Notes: generated by a model from the letters alone, not told the origin. A DNA stretch of 26,675 bases from Candidatus Parcubacteria bacterium (GCA_019662005.1 JAIFWG010000002.1:1-26675); one strand, 5' to 3'. Shown: positions 6,998 through 15,568, numbered from the stretch's first letter. Numbers and translations: made by a program.

Positions 6998-8517
6998 AAT
7001 AGTGAATTTGAGAAACTACTACCAAATATTTTATCTAGAATAAATAAGCAAGCTACATATAATAGTGTCCCGTAACCAATAAAGGCGACGAGCAAGCTTT
7101 TGCTATCCACGAGAATGATTTGCCTAGTGGCTATTAATATTAATGCCATACTCAAGCTAGCCACAATGGGCAATAAGCTTATTTGCAACAAAGAAATAAT
7201 CCCCACCGAAAAATGTTTTCTCAGTTGCCCCAGGAATATACCTTGAGCGGTAAAAAAACCAAACAGAACTGCCCAAGCAGTACCCACTGGACCATACATT
7301 CTGGTTAGGGGAATAATGAAAGAAAACATGACCACAAATTGAGCTATCATAACTCCTGTAGAAATATGGGGCTTACCAATACCCCTGAATAAGGGTTCGG
7401 TAACCAATTCGAAAGCTTTTATTAAGCCGTAAATAACTATTACATGGAGGATTGGGACCATGGGTAACCATTTTTCGCCGTATACAAATGTCACAATCTC
7501 TTTTGATAAAACAAGTAATCCAACAGACGCAGGAATCGAGATAGCGAACACTAGCCTAGAAACTCTTATAAAAACATTTTTTAATTTCTCAGTATCATTT
7601 TGGAGATTGGCATACAAAGAAAACAATAAACCACTCAAAACACCAACAATTTCTGTAGCAGGTAGAGTGCCTAAAGAAAAAGCCATTTGATAATATGCGA
7701 GAGATGTCGCATTTAAGACCTTTCCAATGGTTAGGTAGTCGCCCTGACTTACGAAGAATGACACAATAGCCGCAAGACTAATCCATTTTCCATATTTAAA
7801 GAGGTGTTTGGCCCCCACTAAACTGAAGTCAAACTTAGGCCGGTATGAACTAAACACGTAGGAAAGGACTAGAAAAATAGCTTTTCCGGCCAGAGCGCCA
7901 ATCACAAGAGCCCAATAATTCTTGAGGTATAATGCCGCAATGATTGTGATTGTTAGCTGGACAGTATAACCAATTGTATAATAGAAAAAGCTTAAATTAA
8001 ATTGAAGATTTCTAAACCAAAGTATCATACCAATATTGTCGAAGGCCTGAATAACTAACATAAATGACAAAAATCTCGTAACAAGAACCACCTCATGATT
8101 ATGAAAAAATATTCCAGCCAAAGGAGCGCTAACAAAAAATAAAACAACAGCCAACAGCAAGCTAACAAAAAGACTGACTGTCCAGGCGCTATCTAAGTGT
8201 TTCTCTACATCATCTTTGTCTTGAACAATCGCGTCATGAAATCCTGTTTGGAAAAATGTACTAGTCACCGCTATTGCTAGGGTTCCCAAGCCCACAAGGC
8301 CTATATCAGACGGCAGTAACAAACGAGCAATGATAATAGTTCTAATAAAAGCAATGCCTTTTGTTAAAAATCTACTCACATATAAAACAGCGCTGCCTCT
8401 AACGGCGCGTTGATTTAGGTTTTCTGGTGTTTTCCAGAGTTCTATAAATTTTTTGTATACTTTTTTAATCAATTTTAACACCTGACCTAGCGTACCCCAA
8501 AAAATGCCTCTTATCAA
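6976..8517 (-). CDS. Wzx-type polysaccharide flippase (MATE-like superfamily)
   Basis: About 513 residues with a long run of hydrophobic segments, consistent with 12-14 membrane helices. The N-terminal signature RGSAVLYVSRFLTKGIAF followed by ARLLLPSDIGLVGLG is the hallmark of the WzxC/Polysacc_synt family, which flips undecaprenyl-linked repeat units across the inner membrane. No ATG lies near the N-terminus: the frame opens at TTG 8517, and a GTG at 8481 is another candidate. The start is therefore uncertain, and the first 35 residues are basic and poorly conserved. About 118 bases of non-coding DNA separate it from the GT2 upstream, the largest gap in this block. A weak internal promoter is possible there. 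It overlaps the next methyltransferase gene by 22 bases. Confidence 0.88.
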   Translation of the reverse strand: MIRGIFWGTLGQVLKLIKKVYKKFIELWKTPENLNQRAVRGSAVLYVSRFLTKGIAFIRTIIIARLLLPSDIGLVGLGTLAIAVTSTFFQTGFHDAIVQDKDDVEKHLDSAWTVSLFVSLLLAVVLFFVSAPLAGIFFHNHEVVLVTRFLSFMLVIQAFDNIGMILWFRNLQFNLSFFYYTIGYTVQLTITIIAALYLKNYWALVIGALAGKAIFLVLSYVFSSYRPKFDFSLVGAKHLFKYGKWISLAAIVSFFVSQGDYLTIGKVLNATSLAYYQMAFSLGTLPATEIVGVLSGLLFSLYANLQNDTEKLKNVFIRVSRLVFAISIPASVGLLVLSKEIVTFVYGEKWLPMVPILHVIVIYGLIKAFELVTEPLFRGIGKPHISTGVMIAQFVVMFSFIIPLTRMYGPVGTAWAVLFGFFTAQGIFLGQLRKHFSVGIISLLQISLLPIVASLSMALILIATRQIILVDSKSLLVAFIGYGTLLYVACLFILDKIFGSSFSNSLLWIKERL

Positions 8518-8553
8518 GGTCTGTTCGAAATATTAAACCTACTTAACTGCGAG

Positions 8554-8580
8554 AGTATATTTACCTTTGCGGGGTTCCAA
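8554..8580 (-). promoter_or_regulatory. Weak candidate internal promoter before the flippase gene
   Basis: On the minus strand TTGGAA (8580-8575) and TATACT (8559-8554) are 15 bases apart in the only sizeable gap of the block. Spacing is short and the -35 box is poor, so this is tentative. I see nothing else in 8518-8635. Confidence 0.22.
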
Positions 8581-8635
8581 ATTTTTGTTTTATCTTTTCT
8601 TCCCTATCACTATTGCACCATACTTGCATAAGACA

Positions 8636-9526
8636 TTAAGATCTAAGTTTGTTTAAAAAACGATAAATTTTTCCGTTAAAAATAGTGGCCAGATAATGAA
8701 AAAGGTATCGAAACATAAATTTATTGGAAATAGATTTTTTAAACTCTATTGCGGCCGATCTAAAATCCCCTGCATCTCTATACCAAATACCCAGCTGGAA
8801 ACAGTGGTGAGCCCATAAGCCAGGATATAACCGAAACTCATCCCCATACTTAGATAAAATCATCTTTCGGCCTAATATTTTTTTGTTTTGATTCCTACCA
8901 ACCTGATCCGCGTCGTGACTCATATTAACTAAAACCAAGGGTTTATTAATCCCAAGACCTTTAAAGTTTCTTGTAATCCGAATCATAAGATCTGCTTCTT
9001 GGTGACTGGGGAATTTTTCATCAAACATGCCAGAAACACCAAAGACCTCTTTTTTAATAATGAGGGTTACCGTCAGAAAGGATTTAAAATTGCTTAGAGC
9101 TCTTTTGTGGTAATCTGCTATCCCTTCTGGTACTTGGGTGACAATTTTTTTCTCGTTTAGTAAATTTATTACAGCACAAAAACAAAAACCGACATCACTA
9201 GGGGTAGATTCAAAGGCGTCCATTTGAATTTTAAGTTTCTCTGGAACCCATTCGTCATCATCGTCCAGAAGAGCAATAAAATTGCCTTGACTAGCTTTAA
9301 TGCCATTATTTCTTGCGACACTACCACCCATTTCTTTTTCGTTTTTGATATAAACTATTCGAGGATCATGGAACGTGCCGACCACTTGGTCGGCACGTTC
9401 AGACAAACCGTCATCAACCACAATAAGCTCAAAGTCTTTATAGTCCTGGTTCAAAACAGACGTAATCGCTTTTTTGAGAAGGTGCGGGCGATTATGAGTT
9501 GGAATTACTACAGACACGTTGATCAT
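8636..9526 (-). CDS. Family 2 glycosyltransferase
   Basis: About 296 residues from ATG 9526 (MINVSVVIPTHNRP). The frame stays open upstream to a TTG at 9631, but that region encodes the DUF5989 protein in another frame, and GT2 proteins normally begin at VSVVIPT, so the later start is chosen. The GT-A core is complete: VVDDG (36-40), GGSVARNNGI, the metal-binding LLDDDDEW (87-93), and FDEKFPSHQEADLMIRI with the acidic catalytic-base region. The C-terminal 60 residues contain a TPR-like helical segment (WYRDAGDFRSAAIEFKKSI). No membrane segments are seen. It starts five bases after the DUF5989 stop, so it belongs to the same transcript. A long perfect palindrome lies in its codons 43-53. Confidence 0.88.
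   Translation of the reverse strand: MINVSVVIPTHNRPHLLKKAITSVLNQDYKDFELIVVDDGLSERADQVVGTFHDPRIVYIKNEKEMGGSVARNNGIKASQGNFIALLDDDDEWVPEKLKIQMDAFESTPSDVGFCFCAVINLLNEKKIVTQVPEGIADYHKRALSNFKSFLTVTLIIKKEVFGVSGMFDEKFPSHQEADLMIRITRNFKGLGINKPLVLVNMSHDADQVGRNQNKKILGRKMILSKYGDEFRLYPGLWAHHCFQLGIWYRDAGDFRSAAIEFKKSISNKFMFRYLFHYLATIFNGKIYRFLNKLRS
9371..9400. repeat. Intragenic inverted repeat, 14-bp arms
   Basis: GAACGTGCCGACCA (9371-9384) and its exact reverse complement (9387-9400) are separated by only two bases. It is GC-rich in an AT-rich gene. It encodes the ERADQVVGTF segment of the GT2 just after its DDG motif without changing the family's usual spacing. Confidence 0.9.
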
Positions 9527-9531
9527 GTCAA

Positions 9532-9690
9532 TTAAAATAAGGGGTATATAAAAGGAGCAATAACACTGCTTTGGGCAAAAATCAATAATATAGACAAGAT
9601 CAACAAGATTAGAACTATCGGTATTAACCAAAACTTTTTTCTCGTTTTGAGAAAAGACAAGAATTGAATTAATGTTTGAAGTTTATTCAT
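9532..9690 (-). CDS. DUF5989 family small membrane protein, 52 residues
   Basis: A short gene from ATG 9690 to TAA 9532-9534. The protein begins MNKLQTLIQFLSFLKTRKKF, then a single hydrophobic helix of about 17 residues, then IFAQSSVIAPFIYPLF. The LK.RKKFWL.P followed by a membrane segment and FAQSS..APFIY is the signature of DUF5989 proteins, which recur beside SxtJ-like proteins and NodU/CmcH carbamoyltransferases. That pattern is known from family context, not from function, which is unsolved. It overlaps the end of the SxtJ-like gene by eight bases and is followed five bases later by the GT2 ATG. Its presence fixes the GT2 start at 9526. Because it is so short it is easily missed. Confidence 0.85.
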   Translation of the reverse strand: MNKLQTLIQFLSFLKTRKKFWLIPIVLILLILSILLIFAQSSVIAPFIYPLF

Positions 9691-10063
9691 ATTTATTAGT
9701 CATTGCAATCCAATAAGATCCGACTTCATTTCTTTTTTGTTTTAAAGAAAATATTCTTTGGATTAAACCAAGAGGAATTATAACACAACAAAAAATAATA
9801 ATTAAAAGCATTCGAAACATAAAGAAGCCCATAATCACACCAAAACTCATCCATATTGTATATAATCTGACTAGTCTTATCGGACTAAAAAGGGATGCGC
9901 CCGCAAATATTAAGGCCGCGAACAGTAGTAAGTAAATTTCGCCCCGATATACTAGGGCCAAAAAAACCAATATCGCAGACATTAAATAGCCAAAAATCCT
10001 TATTTTCTTTATTGTGGTTTCAATGGCATCTATCTCTATTTTTAATTGTCGTAGCAAGCTCAT
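9683..10063 (-). CDS. SxtJ-like small membrane protein, 126 residues
   Basis: Two or three strongly hydrophobic segments follow an amphipathic N-terminal helix: about residues 26-58 (FGYLMSAILVFLALVYRGEI onward) and about 72-103 (WMSFGVIMGFFMFRMLLIII). The segment FSPIRLVRLYTIWMSFG, then PLGLIQRIF, and the ending YWI fit the SxtJ family, named after a saxitoxin-cluster protein found beside carbamoyltransferases. No catalytic motif is visible and the biochemical role is unknown. The gene overlaps the SGNH gene by four bases upstream and the DUF5989 gene by eight bases downstream, so the carbamoyltransferase, SGNH, SxtJ and DUF5989 genes form one tightly packed run. A scaffold or membrane-anchoring role for the modifying enzymes is a guess. 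Confidence 0.75.
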   Translation of the reverse strand: MSLLRQLKIEIDAIETTIKKIRIFGYLMSAILVFLALVYRGEIYLLLFAALIFAGASLFSPIRLVRLYTIWMSFGVIMGFFMFRMLLIIIFCCVIIPLGLIQRIFSLKQKRNEVGSYWIAMTNKYE

Positions 10064-11223
10064 TTATTAATATGATTTAAGTAGTTCAAAACAAGCTCGG
10101 CATAGGCTCTATACCCAGGGGCATCTGGATGATCATCTATGGTGTTTTTATAAAGAGTTTTTCCATTACTTATATCGTCCTGGAGACCGGGCAATAGATC
10201 AATGCAACTTATTCTTTCTTTTGAGCAAAGAGCTAGAATTTCTTCCCGAATTTGAGACTCATCACTAACAACTCTAGAGAATAAGGAGTTACTTTTGCCT
10301 GATTCTTGGGTGACTTTTTGGTAGACAGAAAATTTTGAAGGTATAATAACCACCACCAACTTGGTGCCAGGTTTGCTTTTCTTTATCTTCAGGTTGGTAA
10401 GCGTCAGAAATTTTTTTGTTAAACGAAGTCCTTCTTGAATACTAGGACTCTGCAAATCTGTTCCTTTTGCCCTGCTCCCTGGCCAAAAAACTGTAGCAGT
10501 ATTGGGATTGGTTTTAAACCTTAAGCTTATATCCATATCATTTACGCTCCAATCATCGACTCCAACAGTTCGAGCTTTGGTGATCCCAATTTGTTCTCTC
10601 CAAATTCTGGTTCTCTCACCTAAAAATTTATATAAAAAGCTTTTTTCTCTTATAAAGTCTCTCAAATCCTTAAAAGGAATGCTGGGTTGGAGAAAACCAA
10701 TTAAGTCTGGATTATAATCTTCAAAATCTGCGGACTTAAATTGTTCCCATCCTGGAAAATGATAAACCACATTGTAAGCATCAAAAATATCATTTCCCAA
10801 ATACAATCCAATAAAGATTGAGTCTGGATTAAATTCCAAAGCTTTGTCTGTTAGATAGTAATATTGAGCAGGTCCATAACCCCTTATCCCCATGTTGTAA
10901 ACGGTCTTGTCGGAAATCAAAGAAAAATGTCTCGGCCAAGTTTCACCATATCCGCCCTCTGTATGAGAGTCGCCCAACGCTACAATATTATATTTATCTA
11001 ATACATCCTTATTAATATACCCGTTTTTATCTACACCCGTTTTGGGGTCAGGGACTAGGACGTACGACAACATTGATTCTGGAACAGACCTCACAACAGG
11101 AAAGTTATCTTGGGCCTTAGAAGGCAAAAACCTTAATACAATTTCTGCGCCCAGAATAGCAATGGCGCATCCACCGAGAATTAAAAAAATATTGGTAATG
11201 ATATTTTTGTTAATCCAATTCAT
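10060..11223 (-). CDS. Membrane-anchored SGNH/GDSL hydrolase-like protein
   Basis: 387 residues with one N-terminal membrane helix (about 8-31), which should place the catalytic domain outside the membrane. The SGNH blocks are visible in order: block I LGDSHTEG (nucleophile S86), the glycine in MGIRGYGP (block II), LGNDIFD with N144 (block III), and DDHPDAPGY with D363/H365 (block V). Members act as esterases, lipases or acyltransferases; in glycan loci they often add or remove acetyl groups. It starts 14 bases inside the carbamoyltransferase gene and ends four bases inside the SxtJ-like gene, so it belongs to that cassette. Whether it hydrolyses an ester or transfers a group to the glycan cannot be told from sequence. 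Confidence 0.8.
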   Translation of the reverse strand: MNWINKNIITNIFLILGGCAIAILGAEIVLRFLPSKAQDNFPVVRSVPESMLSYVLVPDPKTGVDKNGYINKDVLDKYNIVALGDSHTEGGYGETWPRHFSLISDKTVYNMGIRGYGPAQYYYLTDKALEFNPDSIFIGLYLGNDIFDAYNVVYHFPGWEQFKSADFEDYNPDLIGFLQPSIPFKDLRDFIREKSFLYKFLGERTRIWREQIGITKARTVGVDDWSVNDMDISLRFKTNPNTATVFWPGSRAKGTDLQSPSIQEGLRLTKKFLTLTNLKIKKSKPGTKLVVVIIPSKFSVYQKVTQESGKSNSLFSRVVSDESQIREEILALCSKERISCIDLLPGLQDDISNGKTLYKNTIDDHPDAPGYRAYAELVLNYLNHINK

Positions 11224-13027
11224 AGATTTCTTTCCAGTTAATATCTTTAAATTCCGGCTGATTCTTTTTGTTTAAAATAAAATTACCCAGTATAAGGTAA
11301 TCCATGTGTGTACGCATAAAGCACCGATAGGCATCTTCTGGTGTGCATACAATAGGCTCTCCCCGAACATTAAAAGAAGTATTTACGATAACGGGACAAC
11401 CAGTTTTTTTATAGAAGCGCTCTATCAAGCGATGATACTTTGGATTAATTGCCTTGTCAACACTTTGAAGTCGAGCCGAGTAATCAATGTGAGTAACCGA
11501 AGGAATGACCGAACGGACAACATTGAGTTTATCTATCCCCCACAATCCTTCTTCTAATAAAGTTGTTTTGTGCCTTTTCTCTTCTTTGACATAGGCAGTC
11601 AAGAGCATGTATGGAGAAGGCGAATTGATGTCAAAATAGTCCGAAATGCATTCTGCTAATACAGATGGAGCAAATGGTCTAAAGCTTTCTCTAAATTTTA
11701 TTTTTAAATTCATTTGGCTTTGTATTGTTGACGAGCGGGCATCCCCCAAGATAGACCTTGCACCAAGTGCTCGTGGACCAAATTCCATTCTCCCTTGAAA
11801 CCAACCGACCACATGTTCACTGGCTAATAAGTCAGCTGCTTCTTCAAAAAGATCATCGTCTTTTTCTTTATAACGATAAGGAATATCTTTCATGTCTAAA
11901 AAATATTTTATTTCCTTATCACTAAAACTGGGGCCAAGATAGGAGCCCTGTTGCATGTCATATTTACCAGAAGCTTCTCTTGTGTTTCCAAGATATTGGT
12001 ACCAAGCAAACAAGGCCGAGCCTAAAGCACAACCGGCATCTCCAGCTGCCGGTTGTATCCAAATATCATTAAAGGGTCCCTCTCTAAGAATTCTTCCATT
12101 AGCAACACAGTTTAACGCCACGCCCCCAGCAAGACATAAGTTCTTTTGACCAGTTTCCTTATATACATGATTAGCCAACTTGAGCATAATGTCTTCGGTA
12201 ACATGTTGTAATGATCGAGCGATATCCATTTCTTTTTGGGTTAATTTAGACTCGGGTTTACGAGGTGGACCACCAAAAAGAGAATCAAACCGATTATTTG
12301 TCATTGTAAGCCCAACGTGATAATTGAAGTAATCCATATTCATAGAGAAAGAACCATCTTCCTTTACATCAATTAAATACTTATAGATCAGATCTACATA
12401 CTTGGGTTCTCCATAAGGAGCTAGGCCCATTACTTTATATTCACCCGAGTTGACCTTAAACCCCGTATAGTATGTAAAGGCGGAATACAATAAACCCAAA
12501 GAATTGGGGAAATGAATTTCTGACAACATGTTTATTTTGTTTCCTTTACCCGTCCCAAATGTAGTGGTTGCCCATTCTCCCACTCCGTCTACTGTTAGAA
12601 ACGCTGCTTCTTGAAAAGGAGAAGGGAAGAAGGCAGATGATGCGTGAGATTGATGGTGTTCTGTAAAAATAATCTTACCCTTATATTCTAATTCTTTTCT
12701 AATTAAACTCTCTACCCAAAATTTATCTTTCAACCAAACTGGCATAGAGGAAATAAAAGAAGAAAGCCCCCTTGGAGCATACCTTAAATAAGTTTCCATG
12801 AGCCGTTCAAACTTTAAAAAAGGCTTGTCATAAAAAGCGATAATATCAATATCTTTAACATCAACACCGGCTTCTTTTAGACAGTAAGAAATTGCATGGC
12901 TTGGGAAACTTTCATCGTGCTTCTTTCTGCTAAACCTCTCCTCTTGAGCCGCGGCAATAATCTTTCCATCCTGAACCAGGCATGCCGCACTATCGTGATA
13001 AAAAAAAGAAAGTCCCAGAATATTCAT
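11210..13027 (-). CDS. NodU/CmcH family carbamoyltransferase
   Basis: 605 residues, the normal family length. The N-terminal Kae1-like domain starts MNILGLSFFYHDSAACLV and carries the metal-binding HHQSHASSAF (H124/H125/H128), TVDGVGEW with D147, and the nucleotide-binding segments GGVALNCVANG and IQPAAGDAGCALG. The C-terminal YrdC-like domain has GRMEFGPRALGARSI, FRPFAPSV and NTSFNVRGEPIVC. The family uses carbamoyl phosphate and ATP to form carbamoyl-AMP and then carbamoylates a hydroxyl group, as on Nod factors, tobramycin or cephamycin. Here the target is presumably a sugar of the surface glycan or its precursor. Its ATG overlaps the GT4 gene upstream by four bases and it overlaps the SGNH gene downstream by 14. 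All key motifs look intact. Confidence 0.93.
   Translation of the reverse strand: MNILGLSFFYHDSAACLVQDGKIIAAAQEERFSRKKHDESFPSHAISYCLKEAGVDVKDIDIIAFYDKPFLKFERLMETYLRYAPRGLSSFISSMPVWLKDKFWVESLIRKELEYKGKIIFTEHHQSHASSAFFPSPFQEAAFLTVDGVGEWATTTFGTGKGNKINMLSEIHFPNSLGLLYSAFTYYTGFKVNSGEYKVMGLAPYGEPKYVDLIYKYLIDVKEDGSFSMNMDYFNYHVGLTMTNNRFDSLFGGPPRKPESKLTQKEMDIARSLQHVTEDIMLKLANHVYKETGQKNLCLAGGVALNCVANGRILREGPFNDIWIQPAAGDAGCALGSALFAWYQYLGNTREASGKYDMQQGSYLGPSFSDKEIKYFLDMKDIPYRYKEKDDDLFEEAADLLASEHVVGWFQGRMEFGPRALGARSILGDARSSTIQSQMNLKIKFRESFRPFAPSVLAECISDYFDINSPSPYMLLTAYVKEEKRHKTTLLEEGLWGIDKLNVVRSVIPSVTHIDYSARLQSVDKAINPKYHRLIERFYKKTGCPVIVNTSFNVRGEPIVCTPEDAYRCFMRTHMDYLILGNFILNKKNQPEFKDINWKEIYELD
12029..12056. 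repeat. Intragenic inverted repeat, 10-bp arms
   Basis: ACAACCGGCA (12029-12038) and its exact reverse complement (12047-12056) flank an 8-base spacer. It overlays the conserved IQPAAGDAGCA codons of the carbamoyltransferase, so protein constraint may contribute to it. Confidence 0.8.
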
Positions 13028-14130
13028 ATTAAACTATCTATTAAAATAGCAGCAAAGTCCTGTGCGGCTTTTTCCCAAGTAAATTTTTGTGCTGTTTTGA
13101 GGCCCTCTTCTATAAATCTACTATACATGTCTGGATTGTCTATTAGTTCCATGATTGCTTTGGCCATCTGTTCTGGATTTTTAGGTTCTATAACCAAAGC
13201 ATTCTGGTGGTCAAAGGCGTAGTCTTCAGTCCCAAATTGAGTTGTAACAACTGGTGTACCGCAAGCCATAGCTTCCAGTTGGGGATATGGGAAGCTCTCA
13301 AAAAAAGATGACGAGATGAGAATATCAGACTCTCTATATAAATCTGCGAGTTCGTCATTCTTTTTAGAACCGACAAAACTAAATTCAATATGCTTAACTT
13401 CGTCGGGTAGGGTTTTGGGGTCAAAATTACCAAACAAAATAAATTCTATGTTGTATCCGGCATCGCGCACTATTTGAATAGCTTTTAATGCATCTGGTGT
13501 GCCTTTCCACCATTTATATTTAGCCAGAGATAATATTTTAATTTTTTGGCTTTTATTTTTAGGTTTTTTATTATCTCGTGAGTAAAAAATCTTGTGATCC
13601 AAGCCTGGAAATACCATACCCACTGCCTCTTGGTTGTAGACTTCTTTTAACTGATGTTTAAGCCAGGTGCTATTTACAATTTTTTTTGTAGGGAGATAGT
13701 AGCTCTCTGCCATGACTTTTTTATAATAACCTTCCTCTCTTACAAGAGGTTCGTTATGCATGAAAAATTGAAATGGAACTCCGTGAGGAGAACGATAGGC
13801 GGCATAGACCGAATAGGACATCGTAGCGACATTAATATCGGCTTTGGGCATAGCCTTCATTAACAACCTCGTTTGTTCTTCTGGCCATGGTTGATATCCG
13901 AAGGCCATTCGATATAAAAACCCGAATATTTTTTGAATTAAGGTTCGGCCTGCAAAAATTTTATTACCTTTGAGCTCAATCCAATCCAACTCTTTTGGAT
14001 CTCCCAGAGACACAAGATTAACCTCATGACCCATGTCTGTTAAGACGTTGATGAGCTCCATAATAACCCTCGTGCCCCCCGTGAGCCACGATCTCAAAAC
14101 CAAAAAATTAATTGTGAGTTTTCTTTCCAT
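13024..14130 (-). CDS. Family 4 glycosyltransferase
   Basis: 368 residues with a GT-B fold. The N-terminal glycine-rich acceptor-domain loop is WLTGGTRVIMELINVLTDMGHEV. The C-terminal half shows ILSLAKYKWWKGTPDALKA, a phosphate-binding lysine region, and the full E-x7-E motif in FFESFPYPQLEAMACGTPVV. No signal peptide or membrane helix is seen, so it should act at the cytoplasmic face. It ends four bases inside the carbamoyltransferase gene and starts three bases after the FAD enzyme gene, so it is co-transcribed with both. Donor and acceptor sugars cannot be inferred. Confidence 0.9.
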   Translation of the reverse strand: MERKLTINFLVLRSWLTGGTRVIMELINVLTDMGHEVNLVSLGDPKELDWIELKGNKIFAGRTLIQKIFGFLYRMAFGYQPWPEEQTRLLMKAMPKADINVATMSYSVYAAYRSPHGVPFQFFMHNEPLVREEGYYKKVMAESYYLPTKKIVNSTWLKHQLKEVYNQEAVGMVFPGLDHKIFYSRDNKKPKNKSQKIKILSLAKYKWWKGTPDALKAIQIVRDAGYNIEFILFGNFDPKTLPDEVKHIEFSFVGSKKNDELADLYRESDILISSSFFESFPYPQLEAMACGTPVVTTQFGTEDYAFDHQNALVIEPKNPEQMAKAIMELIDNPDMYSRFIEEGLKTAQKFTWEKAAQDFAAILIDSLI

Positions 14131-14133
14131 AAT

Positions 14134-15489
14134 TTAAGACCAAACAGTTTCTTTTTTATTCTTAATTATTTTATCTACAGCCTCCACCCCTTGCATAAAG
14201 CAATGGTCCATATTGGATATTTCATATTTCCAAGCTCCATACCTACCTCTTGAATACACCTTATTTCCAAGAAGATAGGCTTGAATCTTATTTAGCTTGG
14301 CATCTCGATCAAGGGTAGGGATTGGATAGCCATACTTAATATCAAACAATTTCTTAGATACAACCTTGCCTCGATCTGCCTCATTTATTATTCCATTCTT
14401 AATAAGCGCGGCGATAGTTTGTTCTAGAATAGTGTCTTTATTGATTTTCTTAAACTTAGAATAAGAGACTTCGCACATTAGAGAGGAGTATTTATTTGTG
14501 TCTCCATCTGGTACTAAATAAGGGGAGTAATTATGAAAATAGGTTAATCTATAAAATGGAACCTCTGGATCAGGAAAATACACCCAACATTTAGGCGTTT
14601 CAATTTTCTTTTCAATCCCAATGCCAATAATAATAATGCTATTGAAAACTAGCCCTGCCGCGTTTTTCTTTATTACTTCGGGCGCATCTGAATTTTTAAT
14701 CAGAACATCTATCGGAACAGCGCTGATTAAATGATCGTAGGTATCGGAAGAACCATCTTTAAATGTAATTATCTTTTTTTTAAAATTAATATTGGTAATT
14801 TCTTTGTTCAGTTTAATATGGTTTTTAAGTTTTTTAGCCAAAGGTTCATAAATCCCGCGAGTTCCTCCAAATTTTGGAAAAATAAATGTATTGTTCGGAC
14901 CCCAAGATATATCATCTTCTTTTTTGATTATATTTTTTAAAATTCTATTAATATCCACCACGCTAACTCTCTCGCCTATCCAATGATAAGCCATCTTTGT
15001 TGCAGGGGTAGCCCAAACGCTAAAGTTATAAGGAATTAAGAATGTATCTGCAATTCCTTTACCAAAAGTATTTAAGATCCATTCTTTGAAATTTTTAGAA
15101 GGCTTGTGGGTTTGCTGAGCATCCATTAAATCTAATAAGCATTGGAGCTGCTCTGGGGCTGGGAGGCGTTGAATATTATTCTGAAAGGGATAAGGCACCC
15201 ATCCATTCGTAAGCTTGATCCAACATTCCCGCTGGTGAGTGTAAAAGTTTTTGCCGAGAGATTCTTTTACAAATTGGTCATAATATTTAAAGTGTGAAAA
15301 AAGCACATGTCCCCCTTCATCCCATAAAAAGCCTTTGTCGTCCAAGTGACTAGAAGAGTGGCCTCCCACATAATCATGCTTCTCATAAAGAACCCAATTA
15401 GTATGGCCTAGTTTGTTAAGGTGATACGCGGCCCCAATACCTGTTGGCCCGCCGCCAATAATGACAATTTTATATTGTTTTTTAGTCAT
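14134..15489 (-). CDS. FAD-dependent oxidoreductase, UDP-galactopyranose mutase-like
   Basis: 451 residues with an N-terminal FAD-binding motif IGGGPTGIGAAYHL (about 11-24), an acidic residue ending the second strand (LYEKHDYVGGHS) and the substrate-entry segment WDEGGHVLF. FIFPKFGGTRGIYEPLAKKL lies mid-protein, and a C-terminal flavin contact is in YSRGRYGAWKYEISNMDHCF. This arrangement is seen in the amine-oxidase-like group that includes UDP-galactopyranose mutase relatives and protoporphyrinogen-oxidase-like proteins of polysaccharide loci. A mutase or a sugar redox role are both possible; the length exceeds that of classic Glf (about 370-390). It is the first gene of the long minus-strand block, divergent from the radical SAM gene. 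A weak TTGAAC (15534-15529) and TATTGT (15511-15506) pair with a 17-base spacer might be its promoter. Confidence 0.8.
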   Translation of the reverse strand: MTKKQYKIVIIGGGPTGIGAAYHLNKLGHTNWVLYEKHDYVGGHSSSHLDDKGFLWDEGGHVLFSHFKYYDQFVKESLGKNFYTHQRECWIKLTNGWVPYPFQNNIQRLPAPEQLQCLLDLMDAQQTHKPSKNFKEWILNTFGKGIADTFLIPYNFSVWATPATKMAYHWIGERVSVVDINRILKNIIKKEDDISWGPNNTFIFPKFGGTRGIYEPLAKKLKNHIKLNKEITNINFKKKIITFKDGSSDTYDHLISAVPIDVLIKNSDAPEVIKKNAAGLVFNSIIIIGIGIEKKIETPKCWVYFPDPEVPFYRLTYFHNYSPYLVPDGDTNKYSSLMCEVSYSKFKKINKDTILEQTIAALIKNGIINEADRGKVVSKKLFDIKYGYPIPTLDRDAKLNKIQAYLLGNKVYSRGRYGAWKYEISNMDHCFMQGVEAVDKIIKNKKETVWS

Positions 15490-15540
15490 ATAGACAGTAA
15501 TTTACACAATACACCGATTATTTTTTGTGTTCAAGTCAAA

Positions 15541-15568
15541 TTGACATTTTACCGATATTTCGTATGAT
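15541..15568 (+). promoter_or_regulatory. Sigma70-type promoter of the radical SAM gene
   Basis: TTGACA (15541-15546) and TATGAT (15563-15568) are spaced by 16 bases. The -35 box is part of a short dyad, GTCAA-A-TTGAC (15535-15545). The promoter rules out start codons upstream of about 15575 and so favours ATG 15588. Confidence 0.6.

Noticed and set aside
8126..8171. Direct repeat of GCTAACAAAAA inside the flippase gene
   Set aside because: Only two short copies, in low-complexity codons of membrane helices; no array or duplication is evident.
9371..9400. Mobile palindromic element of the Rickettsia type inserted in a gene
   Set aside because: The intragenic palindromes share no sequence, and family spacing in the protein is unchanged, so insertion of a repeat family is unlikely.
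9527..9631. Longer N-terminus for the GT2 from a TTG at 9631
   Set aside because: This stretch encodes the DUF5989 protein in another frame, and GT2 proteins start at the later ATG.
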